From contig CACEZB010000011.1 in the NCBI GenBank assembly GCA_902563835.1, positions 1-38,144 of the forward strand: 38,144 nucleotides of DNA, given 5' to 3'. The notes below the pieces were generated by a model. It made no database searches and had not been told where the DNA came from. It saw only the letters and a list, made by a program, of their open reading frames with translations. Position numbers and translations under genes: made by a program. This DNA is from an uncultured SAR86 cluster bacterium. Lineage in GTDB: Bacteria > Pseudomonadota > Gammaproteobacteria > Magnimaribacterales > D2472. Positions 7,303 to 15,344 of this stretch are shown piece after piece (the first letter of the stretch is position 1; each line of letters starts with the position of its first letter).

Positions 7303-8607
7303 ATGTATGACAGGATCCAACATAATTCGACTGTAGTAGTAATTGGTGCTGGGGCTTCGGGTATTGCAGCGAGTGAGAATCTAATGGCCGCTGGATTCAA
7401 GGTGATCTTAATTGAAGCGCGGGATCGAATGGGCGGGCGCGCCAGTACGAGATTAGTAGGCTCCGTCCCTTTTGATGCCGGCGCCTCATGGCTTGCAGAC
7501 TCCCAAGTAAATTATCTTCGTACCACGGCGGATTCGATGGGGGTAAAGCTCTATCCAACTGATTTCAATCGTGCGCTGGTTCAATACAAGGGCGTAAACG
7601 TACCCGTCGAAGGCGCAGAATTTATGACAGCAGTTGAGAGACGGCTCACACTCCCTTACATCAAGCTCCGTATCCGCGAGTTTTTTGGGTTGCGTAAGAC
7701 ACTTCCTTCTATGGCATCCATACTAGACCCATTACTTAAGAAATACGGCGCACAGGCGGCTTACGCTAGAGAACTCATAATCGTTAACGAAGCGACCAAC
7801 CTAGATCTGACTTCAATCGCGCCGCTCTTACTCGAGCATGATTTAATCGGGGACGACGGTTACGATCCATTTCCGACGGACGATGTTATGGTCGATGGTG
7901 GGATGCAAGCGTTTGTGACTTCGCTCGCCAAGAAGGTTAAGCCCAGCTTAAGAGAAGCGGCTCAGGCTGTCATTCGAACAGAAAATGGGGTTACCGTTCA
8001 AACCACTCGCCGCCGCATCGACGCTGACGCTGTGATCGTGACAGTTCCTCTTGGTTTGCTTAAGGGTGGGACAATCCAATTTGATCCGGGATTACCCATC
8101 GAACACAGAGCTGCGATAGACCGCCTCGGATTTGGCAATGAAAAGAAAACCTGTCTCGTTTACCCCAATATGAATTGGGCTAAGGAACACCACTTGGTGG
8201 CACTGCATGACTCGCCTTATTTCAATTTCATGGTCAACGTGGCAGCGATTAAAGGCCAGCCTATGGTTATGGCCTTGAGTGCTGGGGATAAGCAGGTTGC
8301 AGCGGACTCATTGTCGATCGACGAACTGGCGACTGCACTTCACGTTAACGTCAGATCTATCTTGGGCTCCGATGCCCCCGATCCTATCGATTATAGTACC
8401 ACCGACTGGGGGAATGACCCCTATGCACTTGGCGCTTACTCACACAGTTCATTGGATACACTCGGCAATGAGAAAAAAATACTACAGCATCCAATTGCCG
8501 GTCGCATCTTGCTCGCAGGCGAAGCTCTCTCTAATCGCAGTGGATACGTCGATGGTGCGTGGAACGATGGACAAAGGGCCGCCTCTGTATTCATAAACAA
8601 TTTATGA
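7303..8607 (+). CDS. Flavin monoamine oxidase-family protein, horizontally acquired
   Basis: A 434-aa FAD-dependent amine oxidase (MAO / polyamine oxidase superfamily). The Rossmann motif is VVVIGAGASG (11-20), with Glu38 at the end of the second strand and the following RDRMGGRAST typical of this family. A GASW motif follows, and the C-terminal FAD motif is AGEALSNRSGYVDGAWNDG. Such enzymes oxidise primary or secondary amines to imines with H2O2 release; the substrate cannot be told here. There is no signal peptide. The striking point is composition: by eye the gene is near or above 50% GC with many GCG, CGC and GTC codons, whereas its neighbours are about one-third GC and favour TTA, AAA and ATA. 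It sits directly after a truncated tRNA, so recent transfer is the best reading. Confidence 0.9.
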   Translation: MYDRIQHNSTVVVIGAGASGIAASENLMAAGFKVILIEARDRMGGRASTRLVGSVPFDAGASWLADSQVNYLRTTADSMGVKLYPTDFNRALVQYKGVNVPVEGAEFMTAVERRLTLPYIKLRIREFFGLRKTLPSMASILDPLLKKYGAQAAYARELIIVNEATNLDLTSIAPLLLEHDLIGDDGYDPFPTDDVMVDGGMQAFVTSLAKKVKPSLREAAQAVIRTENGVTVQTTRRRIDADAVIVTVPLGLLKGGTIQFDPGLPIEHRAAIDRLGFGNEKKTCLVYPNMNWAKEHHLVALHDSPYFNFMVNVAAIKGQPMVMALSAGDKQVAADSLSIDELATALHVNVRSILGSDAPDPIDYSTTDWGNDPYALGAYSHSSLDTLGNEKKILQHPIAGRILLAGEALSNRSGYVDGAWNDGQRAASVFINNL

Positions 8608-8688
8608 CTACGAACATAATGTGCCAATACCCAAGATGATTTACTTTAGATATATAATAACAACTATAAATTTTATAAAGGATTTCTA

Positions 8689-10836
8689 ATGATTAAAAAA
8701 TATATGTTTATTTTTTTAACAATTTTTGTTCTAAATATTACTGCTGATGAAGGAATGTGGGAACCATATCAAATGAAATCATTACAAAAAGAACTTCGTG
8801 CCAGTGGTTATAAGGGGAGTGTTGCTAATGTTAGTGACTTATTTAAGCATCCCATGAACGCTATTGTAAGTTTAGGAGGCTGTTCAGCAGCTTTTGTTTC
8901 AGATCTAGGCTTAATAGCTACAAATTATCACTGTATAGAAAGAAGCTATCTTCAATTCAATTCAAATGCGGAATCTGATTTATTTGAAACAGGTTTTGTT
9001 GCACGAACAAAAGATGATGAAAAAAGGTCTGCTCCAGGGGCGCGTGTATATGTAACCTTAGAAAGTACTGATATTACCAATAAAGTATTAGATGGTTTAA
9101 GTGATGACACTGCTGCCCTTGAAAGAGCTGAAATTATTGAAGATAACAAAAAAGCAATAATAAGAGAGTGTGAGACTTCTGATGAATTTGAATGTAGGGT
9201 CAGATCGTTCTTTAGTGGTGAAACATATAAATTAGAAAAAGTATTAAAAATAAAAGATGTTAGATTAGTTTATGCGCCTCCCTCATACATTGGAGAATAT
9301 GGAGGAGAAATAGATAACTGGATGTATCCAAGACATACAGGCGATTTTGCATTACTTAGAGCATATACAGCCAAAGATGGTTCTAGTAAGGAATTTAACA
9401 AAGATAATGTGCCTTATAAATCTGATTCATTTTTAAAAGTTTCTGCTAAGGGTGTAAAAGATGGTGATTTTGTCATGGTTGTTGGATATCCGGGAAGAAC
9501 CAATAGAACTATTACTTTTAATGAAATCAAATGGGATCTTGAAACTGGATTTCATGAGACTGTAAAATTTCTCAAACGAGGTATTGATCTAATGGAGCAG
9601 AATACTAATTCTTCTGATGGCTCTATGCTTAAATATCGAGGTTTAAAAAGTGGTTACGAAAACTACTATAAGAAAATATCCGGTCAAATAGATGGTGCAA
9701 ACAACTTTAAACTTATTGAATCTGAGAAAATTAAATGGAGAAATTTTTTAGATTTTGTTGAAAAAGATGCATCAGAAACTGATAAAAATTATCTTAGTGA
9801 ATTACTAAACTTAATTGATGAAGATCAACAAAAAAGCCTAGCCAGATCTTACTATGGAAATTCTGCTTTAATCTCACAAGCAAAAAGAATTTATAGGAAT
9901 GCTGTTGAGAGAGAAAAAATTGATGCAGAAAGAAAACCAGGTTATCAAGATAGAGACCAGGAAAGAATTATTAATCGAATTAAGAGTCTAGATTATTCAT
10001 TTGATCCAAGAGTAGATAGGGCTATATTTGAAGATAGACTAATTGTTTATTCAGGCTTTGATTCATCCTTAAGAAGAGCTACTTATAGCAAGCTCCTTAG
10101 CTTGGATGAATCCAAGGAAATAATTCTAAGCAAAGTTGATGAGATTTATTCAACAGATTACCAAACCTCAGAAAATTTTTTACAAATGTTTGAGATGAGC
10201 TTAGATGAATTAAATAACTCTCAAGATCCCTTAATTGTTTTTGCAAAAGATACTTTTGATGAGTCTTTAGCCTATGAGAAAGAATCTGAAGAAATAGGAG
10301 CAAAAAGGCAATTACTTAAATCAAAATTTATAGGTCTTTTAAAAAAATATTATGAATCATCTGGCAAGCAAATGTATGCAGATGCCAATGGAACTCTTAG
10401 AGTTACTTATGGAAATGTTGCCGGCGTATCTCTAAAAGATGGTTTAATTTATGAGCCTTTTACAAGACTAGAGGGTATTGCTCAAAAACATTCAGGCATA
10501 AAACCATTTAATGCTAGCGAAAAACTTTTAAATTTAATCGAAGCAAAAGATTATGGTAAATATTTTTATAAGCCAATTAATTCAGTACCAGTTAACTTTC
10601 TTTCAACGTTAGATATAACTAATGGCAATTCAGGGTCTGCAACTATTAATTCAAAATTTGAGCTTGTTGGATTAGCTTTTGATGGCATGCTTGAAACAAT
10701 TATCGCAGATTATAAATATATACCTGATGCAAGAACTATTTCTGTAGATTCCAGATATCTTCTTTGGACATTAGAAAAGTTAGATGAGGCAGAAAATATT
10801 CTTGAAGAATTAACGATAAGTAATTCAATATATTAG
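8689..10836 (+). CDS. Exported S46-family dipeptidyl-peptidase
   Basis: A 715-aa serine peptidase of family S46 (DPP7/DPP11 type), which trims dipeptides from the N-terminus of peptides in the periplasm. A signal peptide spans about 1-19 (ends LNITA), followed by the family's DEGMW. The triad can be placed as His81 in ATNYHC, Asp219 in PRHTGDF and Ser648 in NGNSGSA. The long helical insertion between them (about 270-560) is the family lid. At the position that is Arg in Asp/Glu-specific DPP11, the local alignment seems to give a small residue, so a DPP7-like broad or hydrophobic preference is more likely; that is inference. Length is normal. The next gene, also exported, starts 41 bases downstream and may be co-transcribed. 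Confidence 0.9.
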   Translation: MIKKYMFIFLTIFVLNITADEGMWEPYQMKSLQKELRASGYKGSVANVSDLFKHPMNAIVSLGGCSAAFVSDLGLIATNYHCIERSYLQFNSNAESDLFETGFVARTKDDEKRSAPGARVYVTLESTDITNKVLDGLSDDTAALERAEIIEDNKKAIIRECETSDEFECRVRSFFSGETYKLEKVLKIKDVRLVYAPPSYIGEYGGEIDNWMYPRHTGDFALLRAYTAKDGSSKEFNKDNVPYKSDSFLKVSAKGVKDGDFVMVVGYPGRTNRTITFNEIKWDLETGFHETVKFLKRGIDLMEQNTNSSDGSMLKYRGLKSGYENYYKKISGQIDGANNFKLIESEKIKWRNFLDFVEKDASETDKNYLSELLNLIDEDQQKSLARSYYGNSALISQAKRIYRNAVEREKIDAERKPGYQDRDQERIINRIKSLDYSFDPRVDRAIFEDRLIVYSGFDSSLRRATYSKLLSLDESKEIILSKVDEIYSTDYQTSENFLQMFEMSLDELNNSQDPLIVFAKDTFDESLAYEKESEEIGAKRQLLKSKFIGLLKKYYESSGKQMYADANGTLRVTYGNVAGVSLKDGLIYEPFTRLEGIAQKHSGIKPFNASEKLLNLIEAKDYGKYFYKPINSVPVNFLSTLDITNGNSGSATINSKFELVGLAFDGMLETIIADYKYIPDARTISVDSRYLLWTLEKLDEAENILEELTISNSIY

Positions 10837-10877
10837 AGTTAGATAGATTATTTCTGAATTTTTTATCAAGAAAAAAG

Positions 10878-11846
10878 ATGATTAAAATTTTACTTTCATT
10901 ATATTTACTTATTTCAGTATCTCTTTTTGCTGAATACAAGAATACAAATGGTGAATCTTTAGATAAAACATTTAGCGATATGATTAAATGGATTAGATCT
11001 GACATTGAACCAAAAATAAGCAATATAGAAATATCTTCTGAATGGAAGAATTTGAATCTACAAGAAGATGATAATTATGTTATTTGGATTGGCCATTCAA
11101 CCTTTTTAATTAAAAAAGATGGAATAACAATACTTACAGATCCAGTTTTTTCTGATCGAGCTTCTCCTTTCAAAAACATTGGGCCAAAAAGACTTATTCC
11201 TCCTGCAATACCACTAGATAAAATTCCTAATATAGACTTTGTAACTGTTAGTCACAATCACTATGATCATTTAGATATAAAATCCTTAATTAAGATTTCA
11301 AAAAAACATCCAAAAGCTATTTTTTTAGTTCCAGCTGGAGATCTTAAGCTGCTGAAAAGAAAAAGAATTAAAAATGCTTATGAATTTAAATGGTGGCAAT
11401 CATTTAAAGCAAGCAATTTTGAATTTATCTTTACTCCTGTTCAACATTGGTCAAAAAGATCCTTATTTGATAGAAATAAAAGTTTATGGGGAGGTTGGTA
11501 CATAAAACATAAGGAATATTCTTTATATCATGCTGGTGATACCGGATATTCTAATGATTTTAAAGATACAAAAATTAAACTCGGTTCCCCTAAATATGCA
11601 TTCATACCAATAGGTGCATATGACCCTGAATGGTTTATGGCAGAGAGCCATGTAAATCCTGAAGATGCCATTCAAATCATGTTAGATTTGGAAGCAGAAA
11701 AAGCTTTTGGGATGCATTGGGGCACTTTTTCTCTTACTGATGAGGATACAATCGAACCAAGAGAAAGGCTTAAAAATGCTGTTAAAGAAAATAATTCGAT
11801 TGATTTTATAACCTTAAAACCAGGAAAAACAATTAATTTAGAATAA
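10878..11846 (+). CDS. Exported MBL-fold metal-dependent hydrolase (NAPE-PLD/RomA-like)
   Basis: A 322-aa metallo-beta-lactamase-fold protein. The hydrophobic N-terminus (1-18, MIKILLSLYLLISVSLFA) looks like a signal peptide. The zinc motif is SHNHYDHLD near residue 130, preceded by WIGHSTFLI and LTDPVFSDRASP, which are typical of the NAPE-PLD/RomA branch. Further ligands are the His in the TPVQHW stretch, the Asp in YHAGDTGYS and the His in FGMHWGTF. Relatives include phospholipase D-type enzymes acting on N-acyl-phosphatidylethanolamine and outer-membrane-linked RomA proteins; the substrate here is unknown. The Asp-rich motif and length support a catalytically intact enzyme. Confidence 0.85.
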   Translation: MIKILLSLYLLISVSLFAEYKNTNGESLDKTFSDMIKWIRSDIEPKISNIEISSEWKNLNLQEDDNYVIWIGHSTFLIKKDGITILTDPVFSDRASPFKNIGPKRLIPPAIPLDKIPNIDFVTVSHNHYDHLDIKSLIKISKKHPKAIFLVPAGDLKLLKRKRIKNAYEFKWWQSFKASNFEFIFTPVQHWSKRSLFDRNKSLWGGWYIKHKEYSLYHAGDTGYSNDFKDTKIKLGSPKYAFIPIGAYDPEWFMAESHVNPEDAIQIMLDLEAEKAFGMHWGTFSLTDEDTIEPRERLKNAVKENNSIDFITLKPGKTINLE

Positions 11847-12000
11847 TATTTTTATCAAAATATAGTTTATAAATTAGTTCAAAATAATGCTTAATTTTTA
11901 GGCATAAATCTATTGAAAATTTTGATTTACAAAGTTAAAAAAATGTCGTTTAATCAGATGATAAATCTTATATATTTGTCATAAATTTGAAGGGGGAAAT

Positions 12001-13305
12001 ATGACTCATCCAAACCATCCAAGTGTAGATCAAAGTGATCGGGTAGTACCATATAATCTAAGGCAGAGTGGCCGTACTCCAACCGAACTATTAATCTCAA
12101 CTCGTGTAAGAAAATCGCCTTTTTGGCATCTATCCCATGAAGCGGGTTGCTGGAGAGCAACAATTTATAATCGAATTTATCATCCAAGAGGATACGTTAG
12201 ACCTGAGGATGGTGGAGCCATGGTTGAATATGACGCATTAGTGAATAGAGTAACTATGTGGAATGTTGCTGTTGAAAGACAGATAAGAGTTAAAGGGCCA
12301 GACGCAGAAGCTTTTACAGATTTTGTAATAACTCGTGACGCAACAAAAATTGAACCGATGCATGGCAAATATGCAATATTATGTAATGACAAGGGCGGGA
12401 TTCTTAATGATCCAGTTTTATTAAGACTTGCAGAAGATGAATTTTGGTTTTCTATTTCAGATAGCGATCTTTTGTTATGGCTTCAAGGAGTAAATGTAGC
12501 GAAAAAATTTGATGTCAAGATTGATGAAATAGATGTATGTCCTGTTCAAATACAGGGACCTTTATCTGAAGATCTTATGGCTAAGTTAGCTGGTGAAGAA
12601 TTAAGAGATGTTCCATATTACGGACTAATGGAAACAAAAGTTGGCGGAGCTGATTGTGTTATTAGCCAAACTGGATTTACTGGTGAAAAAGGTTATGAAA
12701 TCTATGTTCGTGATGCACATGAAAATGCAGAAAAAATGTGGAATGCAGTTCTTGAAGCAGGTGAGGAATTTGGTTTAATGGTTATAGCACCAGCTCATCA
12801 TCGTAGAATTGCAGCTGGTATTTTATCTTGGGGTCAAGATTTAGATCATGAAACATCTCCATTCCAAGTTAATCTTGCATATCAAGTGCCTCGAAATAAA
12901 GCTGCTGATTATATTGGTAAAGAAGAGCTTGAAAAACAAAGAGCAGTCATTGATGATGGCAAAGCTCCTTTTAAAATGAAAATGGTTGGCATAACTTTAG
13001 GCGGAAAGGAAATAACAGATTATGCTCCAGATTTTTGGTTGATTGCTGATACCGATGGAAATGATATGGGTTATGTCACTTCTCCTTGGTGGTCTCCAGA
13101 GCTCGAAACAAACATTGCTCTAGCTTGGGTGCCATGGTCTTCATCGGAAATAGGCACTAAATTATTAGTTAGATTACCTGATGAATATTCAGTATCACCT
13201 GGCGAGCCAGTTGAAGGCGAAGTTGTTGATGTTCCATTTAGAGAGTCAGTTAATCCTAATAAAAGAGAAGTTGAAAAAGCAAAAGGACTCGATTTCGCTG
13301 AATAA
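12001..13305 (+). CDS. GcvT-family folate-dependent enzyme, DmdA-like
   Basis: A 434-aa protein of the aminomethyltransferase (GcvT) superfamily that resembles the DMSP demethylase DmdA more than glycine-cleavage T protein. Shared stretches include WNVAVERQIRVKGPDA, GGILNDPVLLRLAEDEFWFS followed by ISDSDLLLW, and VQGPLSEDLMAKL. DmdA and relatives move a methyl group from a substrate to tetrahydrofolate. It is about 65 residues longer than SAR11 DmdA, mostly by an N-terminal extension (YNLRQSGRTPTELL) and extra C-terminal residues. Whether it acts on DMSP, glycine betaine or another methylated osmolyte cannot be decided. A strong ribosome site (GGGGG about 4 bases upstream) precedes the ATG, and a terminator-like hairpin follows, so it is probably a single-gene, well-expressed unit. 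Confidence 0.85.
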   Translation: MTHPNHPSVDQSDRVVPYNLRQSGRTPTELLISTRVRKSPFWHLSHEAGCWRATIYNRIYHPRGYVRPEDGGAMVEYDALVNRVTMWNVAVERQIRVKGPDAEAFTDFVITRDATKIEPMHGKYAILCNDKGGILNDPVLLRLAEDEFWFSISDSDLLLWLQGVNVAKKFDVKIDEIDVCPVQIQGPLSEDLMAKLAGEELRDVPYYGLMETKVGGADCVISQTGFTGEKGYEIYVRDAHENAEKMWNAVLEAGEEFGLMVIAPAHHRRIAAGILSWGQDLDHETSPFQVNLAYQVPRNKAADYIGKEELEKQRAVIDDGKAPFKMKMVGITLGGKEITDYAPDFWLIADTDGNDMGYVTSPWWSPELETNIALAWVPWSSSEIGTKLLVRLPDEYSVSPGEPVEGEVVDVPFRESVNPNKREVEKAKGLDFAE

Positions 13306-13316
13306 AAGATTTAGAT

Positions 13317-13348
13317 AAAGCGGAAGTTATGAAAATAATTTTCGCTTT
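13317..13348 (+). terminator. Terminator-like hairpin after the DmdA-like gene
   Basis: AAAGCGGAAGTTAT at 13317-13330 pairs along all 14 positions (two G-T wobbles) with 13335-13348, closing a GAAA tetraloop. Only a short T run (CGCTTTCT) follows, so termination may be partial. It lies 11 bases after the stop codon and 28 bases before hflX. Confidence 0.6.
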
Positions 13349-13376
13349 CTACTCCAACCAAAATAACATTTAGTTC

Positions 13377-14693
13377 ATGCATATTGTTGAAAACAATAAG
13401 ATTCAAAATGCTTGTCTAATTTTTATCGAAGTTGAATCTTTAGCTCAACAAACAAAATTAGAAAATGATTATGAAGAGTTTTGTTCTTTAGTCTCTTCTT
13501 GTGATACAAAAATTAAAGAAAAGATAAAACTTAATCAGAAAACTCCATCAACTAAAACCTTCCTATCTCAAGGAAAATTAGAAAATATTAAAACTGTAAT
13601 TTCTCAAAATCATATAGACCTAGTAATAATAAATCACAAACTCACCGCATCGCAAAATAGAAATCTTGAACTTTACTTAAATAAAAGAGTGATTGATAAG
13701 ACTGAATTAATACTTGATATTTTTGCTTCTCGAGCAACTTCCCATATAGGTAAATTACAAGTTGAATTAGCTCAACTTAACCACCTATCAACAAGACTAA
13801 TTAGAGGCTGGACTCACCTAGAAAGGCAGAAGGGTGGAATAGGCTTAAGAGGTCCTGGTGAAACTCAGCTTGAAACAGATAGAAGGTTAATAGGAAAAAG
13901 AATAAAGAGATTAAACCAAAGATTGGAAAAAGCACATAAACAAAGACAAGTTAATAGATATTCAAGAAAAAAAAGTAGGAATAAGTTAGTTGCCTTGGTG
14001 GGTTATACCAATGCAGGAAAAACCACTTTATTTAATAAATTAACCGAAAGTACACAAGTTGCTGAAGATAAGTTGTTCGCAACCTTGGATTCAGTTACTA
14101 GAAAAAATAAGAATCCTGCACATGGACCTATACTTTTTTCTGATACTGTAGGATTTATATCCAATCTTCCTACCCAGCTCATAGAATCATTTAAAGCAAC
14201 TTTAGATGAATTACAGACAGCAGATTTATTACTGCATATAGTTGATATTGCAGATAAAGATTACAAAGTAAAAATTTTAGAAGTAAATAAAATTTTAGAA
14301 GATTTAAAATTATTAGATATTCCCCAGATTATTGTAAATAACAAATGTGATTTGATTGAAGAGCAAAAATTAACATTACTCAAAACTAGAAAAGATAATG
14401 AAATTTTTATATCTGCAGAAGGTGAAGATTCATTTGTGGACCTTCGCTCTAAAATTAATATACAGTTATTTAATGGTATATATGAGGGATGGGTCTCATT
14501 AGAAAATAATTTGGGGAATATAAGATCCACTTTATTTGATATGGGGTGCATAGAGGAAGAAAAAGTTTCACCATGCGGGAAGATGTTTGCAAATATAAAA
14601 ATAGGCCAAGAAGAACTTAATCAATTCATTAATTTAAAAGGTTTTGAACTTTGTCGAGATAACGATATAATTTTTAAATCTATCAAAGGTTAA
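13377..14693 (+). CDS. hflX: GTPase HflX
   Basis: A ribosome-associated GTPase, 438 aa, normal for proteobacterial HflX, which splits or rescues stalled ribosomes. The N-terminal HflX domain (1-195) includes the conserved linker GLRGPGETQLETDRR near 156-170. The G domain shows G1 GYTNAGKT at 209-216, G2 around TLDSVTR at 237, G3 DTVGF at 256-260 and G4 NKCD at 322-325. In most gammaproteobacteria hflX follows hfq and miaA; neither is nearby, so the gene has been moved. A DoxX-type gene starts three bases after its stop. Confidence 0.95.
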   Translation: MHIVENNKIQNACLIFIEVESLAQQTKLENDYEEFCSLVSSCDTKIKEKIKLNQKTPSTKTFLSQGKLENIKTVISQNHIDLVIINHKLTASQNRNLELYLNKRVIDKTELILDIFASRATSHIGKLQVELAQLNHLSTRLIRGWTHLERQKGGIGLRGPGETQLETDRRLIGKRIKRLNQRLEKAHKQRQVNRYSRKKSRNKLVALVGYTNAGKTTLFNKLTESTQVAEDKLFATLDSVTRKNKNPAHGPILFSDTVGFISNLPTQLIESFKATLDELQTADLLLHIVDIADKDYKVKILEVNKILEDLKLLDIPQIIVNNKCDLIEEQKLTLLKTRKDNEIFISAEGEDSFVDLRSKINIQLFNGIYEGWVSLENNLGNIRSTLFDMGCIEEEKVSPCGKMFANIKIGQEELNQFINLKGFELCRDNDIIFKSIKG

Positions 14694-14696
14694 AAA

Positions 14697-15122
14697 ATGA
14701 AAAAACTAAATAATCTACTTGAGTCAATTGCAAAACCATTAGCACCAATTTCACCTTGGTTATTAAGATTAGGACTAGGAACATCTTTTATACTCCACGG
14801 AATAGGGAAGTTCCCATTACCGCCTGAAAGAATGGTTACATGGTTTGAAAGTATGGGTTATATGAACCCAGAAATTGTGACTAGCATGGTTGCGATAGGA
14901 GAGGTCGCAGCAGGAGCAGGAATAATATTAGGTGGCTTATTAAGTAATCATGTAGGCAATTTGATTACCAGGATTGCTGGTGGCATGGGCGGAGTTATCA
15001 TGATAGGAGCAATTTTTATAGCCCACTCAGATTGGTTGATCACAAAAAAACTTTTCATGAGTGAGCAAATATTCCTTTTAATATTAAGTGCCTATTTTGC
15101 AATTAAAGGCAACAGTAAGTAA
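14697..15122 (+). CDS. DoxX-family membrane protein
   Basis: A 141-aa integral membrane protein of the DoxX/SURF4-like family with four hydrophobic segments. Family features are the opening LLRLGLGTSFILHGIGKF, an aromatic-Met turn (MVTWFESMGYMNPEI) and the second span VAIGEVAAGAGIILGGLL. DoxX-type proteins are tied to quinone-related redox reactions and oxidative stress, but this subgroup has no settled role. It starts three bases after hflX ends, so the two are probably co-transcribed, with no obvious functional link. Confidence 0.82.
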   Translation: MKKLNNLLESIAKPLAPISPWLLRLGLGTSFILHGIGKFPLPPERMVTWFESMGYMNPEIVTSMVAIGEVAAGAGIILGGLLSNHVGNLITRIAGGMGGVIMIGAIFIAHSDWLITKKLFMSEQIFLLILSAYFAIKGNSK

Positions 15123-15199
15123 AAGCTTAAAATTTTAAATCCCTTATTAAATTAATTATTAAAAGATATATAAATATTTTTTAATTTCTACTTGCAAAT

Positions 15200-15218
15200 C
15201 TAAATGAGAATCATTATC
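15200..15218. promoter_or_regulatory. Fur box upstream of the FecA-like receptor
   Basis: The 19 bases containing AAATGAGAATCATTATC match the Fur consensus GATAATGATAATCATTATC at 15 of 19 positions by hand alignment. The site lies about 127 bases before the receptor's likely start codon, leaving room for a long leader. It predicts repression under iron-replete conditions. Confidence 0.85.
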
Positions 15219-15230
15219 ATTCCCATTCAT

Positions 15231-15320
15231 GGAAGCTACTTTATTGGTCATTCCCCTAAAAGTGTGCAGTTTTTAGATTTTAATTAATCAGAAATCTTTA
15301 GGCGAATAAAAGTAGCTTTC
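15231..15320 (+). promoter_or_regulatory. Structured leader region of the receptor gene
   Basis: 15231-15242 (GGAAGCTACTTT) pairs with 15309-15320 (AAAGTAGCTTTC) over 12 bp with one G-U, and can extend by three more pairs past a one-base bulge at 15308. Inside, CCTAAA at 15255-15260 pairs with TTTAGG at 15297-15302, and AGATTT at 15275-15280 can pair with AAATCT at 15292-15297. The nested structure sits between the Fur box and the ribosome site, so it would be in the mRNA leader. No T-tract follows, and it does not match riboswitch classes I know by their core motifs. Confidence 0.5.
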
Positions 15321-15344
15321 AACTTAATTTTTATGAGGATAATT

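Noticed and set aside
11846-11863. ATATTTT/AAAATAT hairpin after the MBL-fold gene
   Set aside because: All seven pairs are A-T and no T-tract follows; expected by chance in this DNA.
15333-15344. Upstream ATG for the FecA-like receptor (adds MRII)
   Set aside because: The GAGGA ribosome site lies within these bases and points to the ATG at 15345, which also gives a normal signal peptide.
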